A DNA stretch of 64,000 bases, taken from the NCBI GenBank assembly GCA_016720635.1, contig JADKKF010000024.1, positions 248,001 to 312,000 of the forward strand, read 5' to 3'. Positions within the stretch are counted from its first letter, which is position 1. The number at the start of each line of letters is the position of its first letter. Made by a program: the position numbers and the translations under genes. This document shows positions 17,923 through 26,347 of the stretch, in pieces. The DNA is from Saprospiraceae bacterium. Lineage in GTDB: Bacteria; Bacteroidota; Bacteroidia; Chitinophagales; Saprospiraceae. The notes beneath the pieces are model-generated. The model saw only the letters and a program-made list of their open reading frames with translations, ran no database searches and had not been told where the DNA came from.

Positions 17923-19098
17923 ATGTCATCGACCAAATATTCAATCAGCGAAATATTGAATGAATTGGGTGAAAATCGGGAAGACTATTTTCAAGCGGTA
18001 GCACCTCCCATCATCCAGTCGAGCAATTTTCATTTTAAGACTCTCAATAGTTTTAGAGATAAAATAGTCAACGAATGGACATCCAATATCTATACTAGAG
18101 GAAATAACCCTACGGTACATATCCTTCGCAAAAAAATCGCGGCCCTAGAAGGTGCCGAAGATAGCATCATTACAGGCTCTGGGAGTGCCGCAATAGCTAT
18201 GGCTGTTATCAGTCAAGTAAAAGCAGGAGACCACGTCATTTGTATTCAAAATCCCTATTCCTGGACGTATAAACTACTGACTAATTTATTAGCGAGATTC
18301 GGCGTCGAGTCAACATTCATCGATGGGACAGACAATTCCAATTTCGTAAAAGCCGCCAAAGAAAACACTAGACTTATATACTTAGAAAGCCCCAATAGCT
18401 TGACCTTTGAAGTTCAAGATTTGAGCTTTGTTGCCAATTTCGCTAGAGAAAAAAATATAATCACCGCTATAGACAATACACATTGCACCCCTATTTATCA
18501 AAATCCTCTTAGCTTCGGCATCGACATAGTCATCCATTCCGCCTCAAAATATCTGAATGGCCACAGCGACATCTTGGGTGGAGTCATTTGCGCTAACAAT
18601 CACATTATCAGGCAGATAGCTAAGCAAGAGTATATGATACTGGGATCAATCATTAGCCCCAATGATGCTTTTTTGATGATTAGAGGTCTTAGGACCTTGG
18701 CGCTGCGTGTAGAACGAAGTGACAGTTCCTGCCGCTATATAGTTGATCACTTGGCCCAAAATCCAAAAATCAAAAAGATATACTATACTCAAGACCCAAA
18801 TCATCCCCAAGCAAGCCTTATCAAGTCACAAATGAAAGGAAATGGTGGGCTATTCTCACTAGAGTTAAATACTGATTCGATGCAAGAAGTTGAAGATTTT
18901 GTACATTCCTTGAGACACTTTCTGTTTGCCGTATCTTGGGGAGGCCACGAGTCATTGATATTTCCGACCTGTGCATTTTATGGTGTTCAGGGTATCAAGC
19001 CTTATTTGCCATTCCAATTCATTAGATTCTATATAGGATTAGAAGATCGAGATCTTTTACTCCAAGACATCATTCAAGCATTAGATAAAATCAACTAA
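17923..19098 (+). CDS. Cys/Met metabolism PLP-dependent enzyme (cystathionine beta-lyase-like)
   Basis: A 391-residue enzyme of the gamma-family of PLP enzymes (cystathionine gamma-synthase, beta- and gamma-lyases, methionine gamma-lyase). Markers are IYTRGNNPTVHILRKKIAALEG, the SGSAAIAMA cofactor loop, the AIDNTHCTP strand carrying the PLP-binding Asp183, and the Schiff-base lysine Lys209 in IHSASKYLNGHSD. Near the C-terminus, SWGGHESLIFP is the usual substrate-binding segment. It most likely splits or forms cystathionine in methionine/cysteine metabolism. Which of the family reactions it performs cannot be decided. The biotin carboxylase gene begins 9 bases downstream. Confidence 0.9.
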   Translation: MSSTKYSISEILNELGENREDYFQAVAPPIIQSSNFHFKTLNSFRDKIVNEWTSNIYTRGNNPTVHILRKKIAALEGAEDSIITGSGSAAIAMAVISQVKAGDHVICIQNPYSWTYKLLTNLLARFGVESTFIDGTDNSNFVKAAKENTRLIYLESPNSLTFEVQDLSFVANFAREKNIITAIDNTHCTPIYQNPLSFGIDIVIHSASKYLNGHSDILGGVICANNHIIRQIAKQEYMILGSIISPNDAFLMIRGLRTLALRVERSDSSCRYIVDHLAQNPKIKKIYYTQDPNHPQASLIKSQMKGNGGLFSLELNTDSMQEVEDFVHSLRHFLFAVSWGGHESLIFPTCAFYGVQGIKPYLPFQFIRFYIGLEDRDLLLQDIIQALDKIN

Positions 19099-19107
19099 AA
19101 ACCAATC

Positions 19108-20583
19108 ATGCAGAAAATCTTGATAGCCAACAGAGGAGAGATAGCCATCAGAGTCATGAAAACTTGCAAAAAGATGGGAATCAAGACCGTCGCAGTATAT
19201 TCCGACGTTGATAGAACAGCATCGCACGTTTTATTCGCAGATGAGGCCATACATCTTGGACCTGCTCCTTCGAACCAATCATATCTCCTAGGAGACAAAA
19301 TAATCCAAGAAGCACTAAAATTGGGCGTAAATGGCATACACCCAGGCTATGGCTTCCTTTCAGAAAATGCGCTCTTTGCACAAAAAGTAATAGATGCTGG
19401 GATGAAATTTATCGGTCCTAGCCCTCAAACCATAGAGTCAATGGGCTCCAAAATTGCTGCTAAGGAGATTGCCGATAGCGTCGATGTACCCATGGTACCT
19501 GGCACAAAAAACGCAATCACAGACCAACAAGAAGCCCTCAGCATTGCCACAAAGATTGGCTTTCCAATCCTGATAAAAGCATCTGCAGGAGGTGGAGGTA
19601 AAGGGATGAGGATCGTTCATGAAGTGAGCGAATTTTTGTCGCAGTTAGAAAGGGCTAGTAGCGAAGCTTTGGCTTCTTTTGGTGACGGTTCCGTATTTAT
19701 AGAAAAATATGTGGAAAATCCACGCCATATCGAAATCCAAATCCTTGGAGATCAAATGGGCAATATCGTCCACCTGTTCGAACGGGAATGCTCTATCCAA
19801 AGAAGACACCAAAAGCTAATAGAAGAAGCTCCATCCTCCTTGTTGACGCCACATCTAAGAAAGGAAATGGGCGATGCAGCCATTCGATTAGCCAAAGCCT
19901 GTAATTATACAAGCGCAGGAACGGTTGAGTTTTTGGTGGATAAAAACAATAATTTTTATTTCCTAGAAGTGAATACTAGATTGCAAGTAGAACATCCCGT
20001 GACAGAGCTCATCACCGGTGTTGATCTTGTGGAGCAGCAGATTAAAATAGCCCAAGGACAATCTCTACCTTTTACTCAAAATGAACTAAAGATTTCGGGA
20101 CATGCGATGGAATTGAGAGTCTGTGCAGAAGATCCTTTCAATGACTTTTTACCAAGTATAGGAGTATTAGAAACTTACAATCGGCCTTCAGGACTGGGCA
20201 TTCGGGTGGACGATGGCATGGATGTGGGTCAGGAAATTTCTGTATATTATGATCCTATGATTGCCAAACTGATCGTCCATGGCTCTTCGCGAAGAGAAGC
20301 GATATATCGTTTGCTTCAAGCCATCAAACAATACGAAATAAATGGCGTCGAAACCACATTAGAATTTGGAACTTTCGTATTAAACAACCCACATTTTATT
20401 GCAGGGGATTTCGATACCCATTTCATTCAAAATTATTTCAAACCTGAAAATATTTTAGATCAAAAAAAATCGGACTATGCTATGGTCAGCAAAGTCGCCG
20501 TTCTGATAGCATCCAACCAATATCATAAACTAAGTCCACCAACCGCCTTTTCTACCAATTGGTCGAAAAATACAAGGGAATAA
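19108..20583 (+). CDS. accC: Biotin carboxylase subunit of acetyl-CoA/acyl-CoA carboxylase
   Basis: A 491-residue biotin carboxylase that uses ATP and bicarbonate to carboxylate biotin on a carrier protein. The N-terminal domain (KILIANRGEIAIRVMKTC, HPGYGFLSEN), ATP-grasp domain (KASAGGGGKGMR, FIEKYVENPRHIEIQ, ERECSIQRRHQK, FLEVNTRLQVEHPVTE) and C-terminal domain (HAMELRVCAEDP) are all present. The length fits a stand-alone AccC rather than a fused pyruvate or propionyl-CoA carboxylase. No biotin carrier or carboxyltransferase gene lies nearby, so it could serve acetyl-CoA carboxylase or another acyl-CoA carboxylase. The last 30 residues are variable. Confidence 0.92.
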   Translation: MQKILIANRGEIAIRVMKTCKKMGIKTVAVYSDVDRTASHVLFADEAIHLGPAPSNQSYLLGDKIIQEALKLGVNGIHPGYGFLSENALFAQKVIDAGMKFIGPSPQTIESMGSKIAAKEIADSVDVPMVPGTKNAITDQQEALSIATKIGFPILIKASAGGGGKGMRIVHEVSEFLSQLERASSEALASFGDGSVFIEKYVENPRHIEIQILGDQMGNIVHLFERECSIQRRHQKLIEEAPSSLLTPHLRKEMGDAAIRLAKACNYTSAGTVEFLVDKNNNFYFLEVNTRLQVEHPVTELITGVDLVEQQIKIAQGQSLPFTQNELKISGHAMELRVCAEDPFNDFLPSIGVLETYNRPSGLGIRVDDGMDVGQEISVYYDPMIAKLIVHGSSRREAIYRLLQAIKQYEINGVETTLEFGTFVLNNPHFIAGDFDTHFIQNYFKPENILDQKKSDYAMVSKVAVLIASNQYHKLSPPTAFSTNWSKNTRE

Positions 20584-20652
20584 TCGGGTACTTAGGGATT
20601 CTGGAACTATTAGCCCATATCTTAGGTTTTATTGGTATAAATTCAAATAAAA

Positions 20653-21066
20653 ATGATTCAAAAAAGAATAGCTTTTAGTTCAGGAAATTGGATAGTTAGT
20701 TTATTTATTAGTGTATTGGTTTTAGTGGGTTTCTATTATCTTGCAGTAGGGCTTTTCAAGATTTTGGCGGCCATTTCACCAGTACTCTTGATATGTTCTT
20801 TGATTTTTAATTATAATGTAGTCCTCGATCACATCAAAGAATTAGGATTAAAATTATCTCAAAACCCAATTTTTGGCATCCTCAATATAATCCTTAATAT
20901 TCTAGCCTTCCCATTTGTCATAGGATATCTCTTTGTCAAATCAATATTTAGCTCGACTTGGCTTTTCCCGCCCAAAGAGCCGCTTTATTCTAAGCATCAG
21001 ACGACCGAATATACCGAATACGAAGAACTCCCAACAGAGGAAGGAACAAGCTACAATAAGCGCTGA
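20653..21066 (+). CDS. Membrane protein of unknown function
   Basis: A 137-residue protein with three hydrophobic segments (about residues 14-36, 38-52 and 74-100) and an acidic, tyrosine-rich tail (TTEYTEYEELPTEEGTS). I do not recognise a family. It starts 69 bases after the biotin carboxylase and ends 15 bases before the glycosyltransferase gene, so it may be co-transcribed with the latter. Confidence 0.7.
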   Translation: MIQKRIAFSSGNWIVSLFISVLVLVGFYYLAVGLFKILAAISPVLLICSLIFNYNVVLDHIKELGLKLSQNPIFGILNIILNILAFPFVIGYLFVKSIFSSTWLFPPKEPLYSKHQTTEYTEYEELPTEEGTSYNKR

Positions 21067-21081
21067 ATTGATTAGAGTTTT

Positions 21082-22245
21082 ATGGTAGTATATGTTTTGC
21101 TTTGCCTATTTGTAACGGTTTTGTACTTCATCATCCAGTGGTATTTAAGACTTGTATTTAATGGGCAGGCCATGCCAGATAGTTTGAATCAAAACACGCC
21201 TAGGCGAACTGTTTCTGTGGTAATTCCCTGTAGAAATGAAAAAAATTCAATAGAAACAAGGATACAAGACATATTACATGTAATCTACCCAAAGGACCTT
21301 TTGGAAATTTTAGTCGTAGATGATTTTTCTGAAGATGGAACAGCAAATGTAGTTCAAGATTTCGTTGGTAAAACACCCAAAAGCAATATCAAACTACTTT
21401 CTCTGTCAGACGTATCCACCAACGATGATTTGCCCCACAAAAAATTGGCCATCGAGTATGCAATTCGCAATGCTGTTGGGGAGTTAATCTTGCTAACAGA
21501 CGCTGATTGTCGCAATAAGCCAAGTTGGCTTTCCACTATGGTCCAAAGTATTGAGAACTACGATCTCCAATTGGCTACAGGCCCCGTTCTGATCAATTCG
21601 CCTAAGTCAAAATTCGATTATTTCCAAGGGTTAGATTTTGCAGCCATGATGGGCGTCACTTGCGCTGGGATTCGTTCGCAAAAATTTTATTTGGCCAATG
21701 GTGCCAATTTGATTTTTACCAAAACTGCATTTGAGACAGTGGACGGCTACTCTAATTTCCGACATGTCGCCTCAGGTGATGACGTTTTTTTGGCTAAAAA
21801 AATATCCGAACGCTTTCCAAATAAAATTGGTTTCGTCAAATCTCCCGATGCGATAGTCTATACCAATGCCCTTACTACCTGGAGCCATTTCATCCAACAA
21901 AGATTGAGATGGAGTGGTAAAACCAATCTGTTAAAAAACCATTTGATCAATGGAATCGCCTTGTCCATAGGGCTCCATCATGTACTCATTTTAACCTCAA
22001 TTTTGGGCTTATTCATTGATTTTCAAACATTTGGAAAATTGCTTTTTTTTCAACTCGCCGTGAAAATTTTTATTGACTACGCATTTCTCTCAGATATAAC
22101 AAAAGTTTTTAAGACCGAATATTTATTAAAATATTTCCCGTCTGCTGAATTTTACCACTTGGTATATCTGCCAATAATCGCAGCATTAAGCATTTTCGGA
22201 ATAAAACCAAAATGGAAAGGTCGATTGGTACCATCAGTCAAATAA
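21082..22245 (+). CDS. Membrane-bound glycosyltransferase family 2
   Basis: A 387-residue processive-type GT2 enzyme. One membrane segment lies at residues 2-20. The GT-A domain has VSVVIPCRNEKNS, the nucleotide-binding VVDDFSEDGT, the metal-binding DADC (in ILLTDADCRNK) and the acceptor motif QQRLRW. C-terminal hydrophobic segments (about 300-380) anchor it. Such enzymes transfer a sugar from a nucleotide donor to a lipid or growing polysaccharide at the inner membrane. No polysaccharide cluster surrounds it, so the product is unknown. Its 3' end overlaps the convergent methyltransferase gene by 12 bases. Confidence 0.9.
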   Translation: MVVYVLLCLFVTVLYFIIQWYLRLVFNGQAMPDSLNQNTPRRTVSVVIPCRNEKNSIETRIQDILHVIYPKDLLEILVVDDFSEDGTANVVQDFVGKTPKSNIKLLSLSDVSTNDDLPHKKLAIEYAIRNAVGELILLTDADCRNKPSWLSTMVQSIENYDLQLATGPVLINSPKSKFDYFQGLDFAAMMGVTCAGIRSQKFYLANGANLIFTKTAFETVDGYSNFRHVASGDDVFLAKKISERFPNKIGFVKSPDAIVYTNALTTWSHFIQQRLRWSGKTNLLKNHLINGIALSIGLHHVLILTSILGLFIDFQTFGKLLFFQLAVKIFIDYAFLSDITKVFKTEYLLKYFPSAEFYHLVYLPIIAALSIFGIKPKWKGRLVPSVK

Positions 22246-23412
22246 CAAAACAAGACCTTTCAGGTATGAACCTTCGGGATGATATACATTGATTGGGTGA
22301 TCCTGCCCTTGCATTAATTTGTGGATTATCTGAGCTTTTCGACCCGATTCGATGCATGCAGCTATCACAGTATTTTGAAAAAGTCTATCATCTACCACTT
22401 GTGAACAAGAAAAAGTAAACAACATACCGCCCTTTTTTACCTTTTCGATCGCTAAAGCATTGAGCCTTTTGTATCCAGATACAGCATTGTGTTTTTTGGC
22501 AAGACTTTTGGCAAATGCTGGAGGATCTATGACGACTATATCAAAGCACTCACTTTCTTTATCTTTAAAAAAATGCATGGCATCGTCGCAGATGGACACA
22601 TGATTTAGGGAAATATGATTCAATCCAAGATTGATTTCTAACTGAGCTATCGCAGATTTTGAATAGTCCACAGAAACCACCTTAGTTGCTCCGTGTAATA
22701 GCGAATACAAGCTAAATCCCCCTGTGTAACAGAACGCATTCAACACGGTCTTGTTCTTTGAGATTTCGCCTAGTAGCTTTCTGTTGTTCCTTTGGTCAAG
22801 AAAAAAGCCAGTTTTTTGGGAATTGGCAAGATCGGTTTGGAATACAATTCCATTCTCTAAAAACTCTACGATTGGGTTATTTCCAACAATAAAATGATCC
22901 TCCACCAATTGAATGGATTGCTTCAATGTCTCCTTAGATTTTACATAGATGGCATCTATTTTCCATCCTCGAATTTTCTGTAGTTCTGCCCCAATTTTAT
23001 CTTTCATCAACCAAATGCCTATGGAATGACATTGTATCACAGCGGTAGTATTATAGATATCAATGATCAATCCTGGTAAGTCATCACCTTCTCCATGTAT
23101 CAATCTGAAAGCATTCGTTTTAATATTTTCAAGCTCTAATGTGTTAAGTCTTTTCTCTAGAGCATTTTGCAATTTGTCATGCCAAAATGAACTGTCAATT
23201 TCAACATCCTCAAAACTCAATATCCTAACAGCAATGCTGGCACCTTTAGAATAGTATCCGACTGCCAAAAAATTTTGTCTAGTGTCTGTTAATCTCACCA
23301 AGTCCCCTTCTTCCAAATATTTATTTTCATCTATTCCACCGCTAAAAACCCAAGGGTGCTTCCTTTGGATAGATTGGATTGCTTTTTGCCTGACTATAAT
23401 TTGTTTCATCAT
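22234..23412 (-). CDS. Class I SAM-dependent rRNA methyltransferase (RlmI-like, PUA domain)
   Basis: A 392-residue protein with an N-terminal PUA RNA-binding domain (QSIQRKHPWVFSGGI, residues 12-26, to AVRILSFED) and a C-terminal methyltransferase domain. Methylase markers are TGFFLDQRNNRKLL, VLNAFCYTGGFSLY (motif I region), VVSVDYSKSAIAQ and the catalytic-type VVIDPPAFAK. This layout matches RlmI, which methylates C5 of a cytidine in 23S rRNA, and the related RlmK-like enzymes. The exact target nucleotide in Bacteroidota is not established by sequence. Two consecutive ATG codons are possible starts (23412, 23409). Confidence 0.9.
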   Translation of the reverse strand: MMKQIIVRQKAIQSIQRKHPWVFSGGIDENKYLEEGDLVRLTDTRQNFLAVGYYSKGASIAVRILSFEDVEIDSSFWHDKLQNALEKRLNTLELENIKTNAFRLIHGEGDDLPGLIIDIYNTTAVIQCHSIGIWLMKDKIGAELQKIRGWKIDAIYVKSKETLKQSIQLVEDHFIVGNNPIVEFLENGIVFQTDLANSQKTGFFLDQRNNRKLLGEISKNKTVLNAFCYTGGFSLYSLLHGATKVVSVDYSKSAIAQLEINLGLNHISLNHVSICDDAMHFFKDKESECFDIVVIDPPAFAKSLAKKHNAVSGYKRLNALAIEKVKKGGMLFTFSCSQVVDDRLFQNTVIAACIESGRKAQIIHKLMQGQDHPINVYHPEGSYLKGLVLLFD

Positions 23413-23423
23413 AAAAAAATAAA

Positions 23424-23451
23424 AAAGCTCAAGATAAAAACCTTGAGCTTT
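23424..23451 (-). terminator. Intrinsic terminator of the type A secreted protein gene
   Basis: A perfect 10-bp inverted repeat, AAAGCTCAAG (23424-23433) and CTTGAGCTTT (23442-23451), with an 8-base loop. On the minus strand it is followed by a T-rich tract (bases 23411-23423), as expected of a Rho-independent terminator. It lies 26 bases after the stop of the gene at 23477-25216. Confidence 0.85.
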
Positions 23452-23476
23452 ATAGAATATAAAAAAAATTAAAATA

Positions 23477-25216
23477 TTACAATTTCAAAATGCTAATTGA
23501 TGCATTTGATTTTCCTTGATTCAACCGTAAGAAATACTGGCCACTAGGATATTTGCTCATATTTACTTCATTCGAACCTTGGTTTAAATTAAAGGTTTCC
23601 ATGACTTGACCCAATTGATTAGTTATACTAGCTCCTCTAAATTCAATCGCTGTTTCTACCTGTAATTTGTTTGAAACTGGATTTGGATACAACTTGAGTT
23701 TGGCTTTATCCAATAAATCATTGGTGCTTGTGATTATCAAATCTGAAAGGAATCTTGGTCTCAACTGATAACCCGAAGTATAAGGAGAACTGCTGTCGAA
23801 TTGGCTTCCTATACCTATGACGTCAAATGTACCAGTTGGGGCCGGAGTTCCATACAATGAAGACAAAGAATCAATAATCAACATGATCGTATCGGTTCCA
23901 TTGTCAATTCTACACGTAAAATTGCTACCTGTATTGGTCCAAAAGGTTGGATTTGTAATTTTAAAACTATTGGCTCTAACCAATTTTGATTCCGTTACTT
24001 CGCTTACTCGCGTGATTTGGAATGGTGTGATCAATGAATTACCACCACTTACTTTCCATATTGTATCAGCAGTTAATTGGCTCAAACCATTGAATTGGCT
24101 CAACCTTCCACGTACTTTTACTTCGTCTCCTTGAGTTACTGCATATCCAAAATTCTTTGTGCTATTGAATACCCCAATTCCATTGTTAGAGTTATCTATA
24201 ATGGTGAAGCTAACACCATTTCCTCTGATATTAATTCCATAAACGATTGCCGATACTTCAAAATATTTATTTAACGAATCTGCAACACCTGATGCATTTT
24301 CTGATTGTAATTTGTCTAAAGTCACAATCTGATATGTGATTGGATTTACAGGAGTGGTAGTAGATCGAACAAATACTGTCCCCGCCATATCTGGTGCGTG
24401 TGGATCACATTGGTATTTGTATAATCCTGGCGTATTGAACGTATAAGTATAAACCCAATTGCCCCCAGCTACAGCTCCATTGGTAAAACTCACTGGATTA
24501 GATGGGAAAACTGACTGCGAGCCATTTACATTGTGGCTTCCAGATGTATTAGTCCAACGCACGGTTTGTCCTTCATATATCGTAATATCTTTAGGAGTAA
24601 AGCTAAAATCTGCTACTACTACATCTGTATAACTTGGTGTGGCTGTATTGGCTCTACCTGGAGTACCTTTAAGCCTTTTATTATTCACAACGATCGAGTT
24701 GGTACTATCTACGGCTACTCCCCAGCTACTAACTTCTGAATTGTCCAAATTGGAGGCAATCAACTCTATAGAAGGTCCCGAACCATTAGCCAAAGTAGGC
24801 CAAGGCGCAGACGAACCATATCTTACTGAATCAATAAAGACTCCTCCTCCATCACGCAGCTCTATAGCTTCACCACTGTTGCTCAATCCGTTGGAAGCGC
24901 CTCCTATACTTGCTGGCCATTCGTGAGTAGTTGTATAACCAAACCCAAGTGTGAGGGCATTTATTTTAGCGGTAGTGACAACGAAACCATTGGCTGGGAT
25001 GGTTGTTCCTGCTGGAAAAGTATAAGAAATTCCTCTCGTAAACTGCCAACCAGAAATATCAATAGGAGATGCTGAAGGGTTGTGAAGTTCTATATACTCC
25101 AATGAATCTGTACCCGATTCTGGTGGGTTATACATGATTTCATTTATGATGACCTGTGCCTGAGAGTAAGTTGAAAACAAAATAATAAAAAAGAAAACTG
25201 AGTACAATTTTTTCAT
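23477..25216 (-). CDS. Secreted lamin-tail / cupredoxin protein with T9SS type A sorting domain
   Basis: A 579-residue exported protein combining several modules. After the signal peptide (ends SQAQ, residue 21) comes a lamin-tail domain (about 22-135; IINEIMYNPPESG, YIELHNPS). A cupredoxin-like domain follows (about 197-284) with the full type-1 copper ligand pattern His228, Cys270, His273 and Met277 (GSHN, YQCDPHAPDM). Next is an OB-fold-like segment (about 295-400; FTIIDNSNNGIGVF, GDEVKVRGRLS) and a C-terminal type IX secretion type A domain (about 505-579; LKLYPNPVSNKL, GQYFLRL). It is probably surface-attached or released and may bind copper for electron transfer. A clear terminator follows. 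Confidence 0.88.
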   Translation of the reverse strand: MKKLYSVFFFIILFSTYSQAQVIINEIMYNPPESGTDSLEYIELHNPSASPIDISGWQFTRGISYTFPAGTTIPANGFVVTTAKINALTLGFGYTTTHEWPASIGGASNGLSNSGEAIELRDGGGVFIDSVRYGSSAPWPTLANGSGPSIELIASNLDNSEVSSWGVAVDSTNSIVVNNKRLKGTPGRANTATPSYTDVVVADFSFTPKDITIYEGQTVRWTNTSGSHNVNGSQSVFPSNPVSFTNGAVAGGNWVYTYTFNTPGLYKYQCDPHAPDMAGTVFVRSTTTPVNPITYQIVTLDKLQSENASGVADSLNKYFEVSAIVYGINIRGNGVSFTIIDNSNNGIGVFNSTKNFGYAVTQGDEVKVRGRLSQFNGLSQLTADTIWKVSGGNSLITPFQITRVSEVTESKLVRANSFKITNPTFWTNTGSNFTCRIDNGTDTIMLIIDSLSSLYGTPAPTGTFDVIGIGSQFDSSSPYTSGYQLRPRFLSDLIITSTNDLLDKAKLKLYPNPVSNKLQVETAIEFRGASITNQLGQVMETFNLNQGSNEVNMSKYPSGQYFLRLNQGKSNASISILKL

Positions 25217-25312
25217 AGATGATAAAATTTATTGAATTATATAAAAAAAGAACTTCCGAAATTAATATGGTTTATTTTATTATGAGTGATAAAGTTACGA
25301 AATAATGCAAAA

Positions 25313-25349
25313 AAAAAGAGCGAATAATTTTATTTTATTCGCTCTTTTT
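25313..25349 (-). terminator. Intrinsic terminator (stem usable on both strands)
   Basis: A 15-bp perfect inverted repeat, 25313-25327 with 25335-25349, core AGAGCGAATAA/TTATTCGCTCT, with a 7-base loop and flanking A/T runs. It lies 8 bases after the stop of the small secreted protein gene on the minus strand. Confidence 0.85.
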
Positions 25350-25356
25350 CAATATC

Positions 25357-25629
25357 CTATTGCTCGTGTAGCTTTTTTTCAAGAGTGGGATTGGAATTTT
25401 TTCCAGATTTTTTTCTTGGAGGAGTCGCAGCTTCTTCTCCATTTTTGTTTCTTTCTGCGTTATTCTTTCTCATTTTCGCCAATACTTGTTTTTGTTCTGG
25501 GGTCAATGTACTTTCATTTATCACAGCAGGTTTGGGTTTTGGTTTATCAGTAAGTTTCGGTGACGTTTGTGCCGATAACATAGCTGCAAAAAATACTAAA
25601 CCGAAAGCGCCTAAGATCTTTTTTTTCAT
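25357..25629 (-). CDS. Small secreted, highly charged protein
   Basis: A 90-residue protein with a signal peptide (MKKKILGAFGLVFFAAMLSAQ). The mature part is rich in Lys, Pro, Glu and Asn, has a short helical stretch (LTPEQKQVLAKMRKNNAERNK split as TPEQKQVLAKMRKN) resembling Spy/LTXXQ-like repeats, and ends in a basic tail (PPRKKSGKN). Function unknown; a periplasmic chaperone-like role is only a guess. It has its own terminator, so it is probably monocistronic. Confidence 0.75.
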   Translation of the reverse strand: MKKKILGAFGLVFFAAMLSAQTSPKLTDKPKPKPAVINESTLTPEQKQVLAKMRKNNAERNKNGEEAATPPRKKSGKNSNPTLEKKLHEQ

Positions 25630-25669
25630 ATTAATTTTTTTTTATATAAATAAATTGAATAATTTTGTA

Positions 25670-25677
25670 CAAAAATA
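25670..25677 (-). promoter_or_regulatory. Possible -7 box of the small secreted protein gene
   Basis: The minus strand reads TATTTTTG, matching TAnnTTTG, 41 bases before the start codon at 25629. A good -33 element at the usual spacing is not clear. Confidence 0.35.
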
Positions 25678-25868
25678 ACTCGTTTTTTTTACAATCTAAT
25701 TCTCTTTAACGTAGTTTTAACTCAATATTTTATCGGTTGGTTTTATTCCAAAAAATTGATTTGGATTTCATTTTAGTTAATTTCTTTTCAATTAAATTGG
25801 CAAAGAATAAAACAAATCTTTATTATTCGGACTTTATTTAAAAAAATTTACATTATAAAAATAATTAT

Positions 25869-26345
25869 ATGCAGATTGGGCAAATTTTAATTATCACTCT
25901 ACTGGGTTTGAACGTTTTCAGCATAAAGTCTTGCGTAAAATCGCCAGAATATAAACAAATGAAAGACTGGAAAGTAGTCAACTACAGCCCTATGAACTTC
26001 GAAATGGAAGGCAAAGCACTTTATTATAATCCGAACGGAGTTGGATGTAATGTAATTGGGGTTAATATGGATGTGTACATTGATGGCACGAAGGTTACTA
26101 CAATCGTTCAAGACGGACAAAAGACCAAAGTGCCACCTAAATCAACTTTCGAAATTCCACTTAAATTCAAAATCAAACCCGAAGGTGGTATCATGAATGG
26201 CCTTAAAAATTCCTTTAAACTGCTGTCTAACCAAAAAGTAAAAGTCCGATATGTCGGTGTTGTCACCCTCGAAATCTTAAAAATCCCCTATAAGGTACCT
26301 ATGGATGCCACCGAAGAACATTCTATGTCAGAATTTATGAAATAA
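25869..26345 (+). CDS. LEA14-like lipoprotein
   Basis: A 158-residue lipoprotein with lipobox SIKSC (Cys22). The mature part looks like a LEA type 2 (LEA14/WHy) beta-sandwich: a strand EMEGKALYYNPNGVGCNVIG, here seen as KALYYNPNGVGCNV, then DVYIDGTKVTTIVQDGQKTK and a FEIPLKFKIK strand. This fold is common in small Bacteroidota envelope proteins and is linked to stress tolerance in plants, but the bacterial role is poorly defined. It converges on the AsmA-family gene, whose stop is 3 bases away. Confidence 0.75.
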   Translation: MQIGQILIITLLGLNVFSIKSCVKSPEYKQMKDWKVVNYSPMNFEMEGKALYYNPNGVGCNVIGVNMDVYIDGTKVTTIVQDGQKTKVPPKSTFEIPLKFKIKPEGGIMNGLKNSFKLLSNQKVKVRYVGVVTLEILKIPYKVPMDATEEHSMSEFMK

Positions 26346-26347
26346 GA

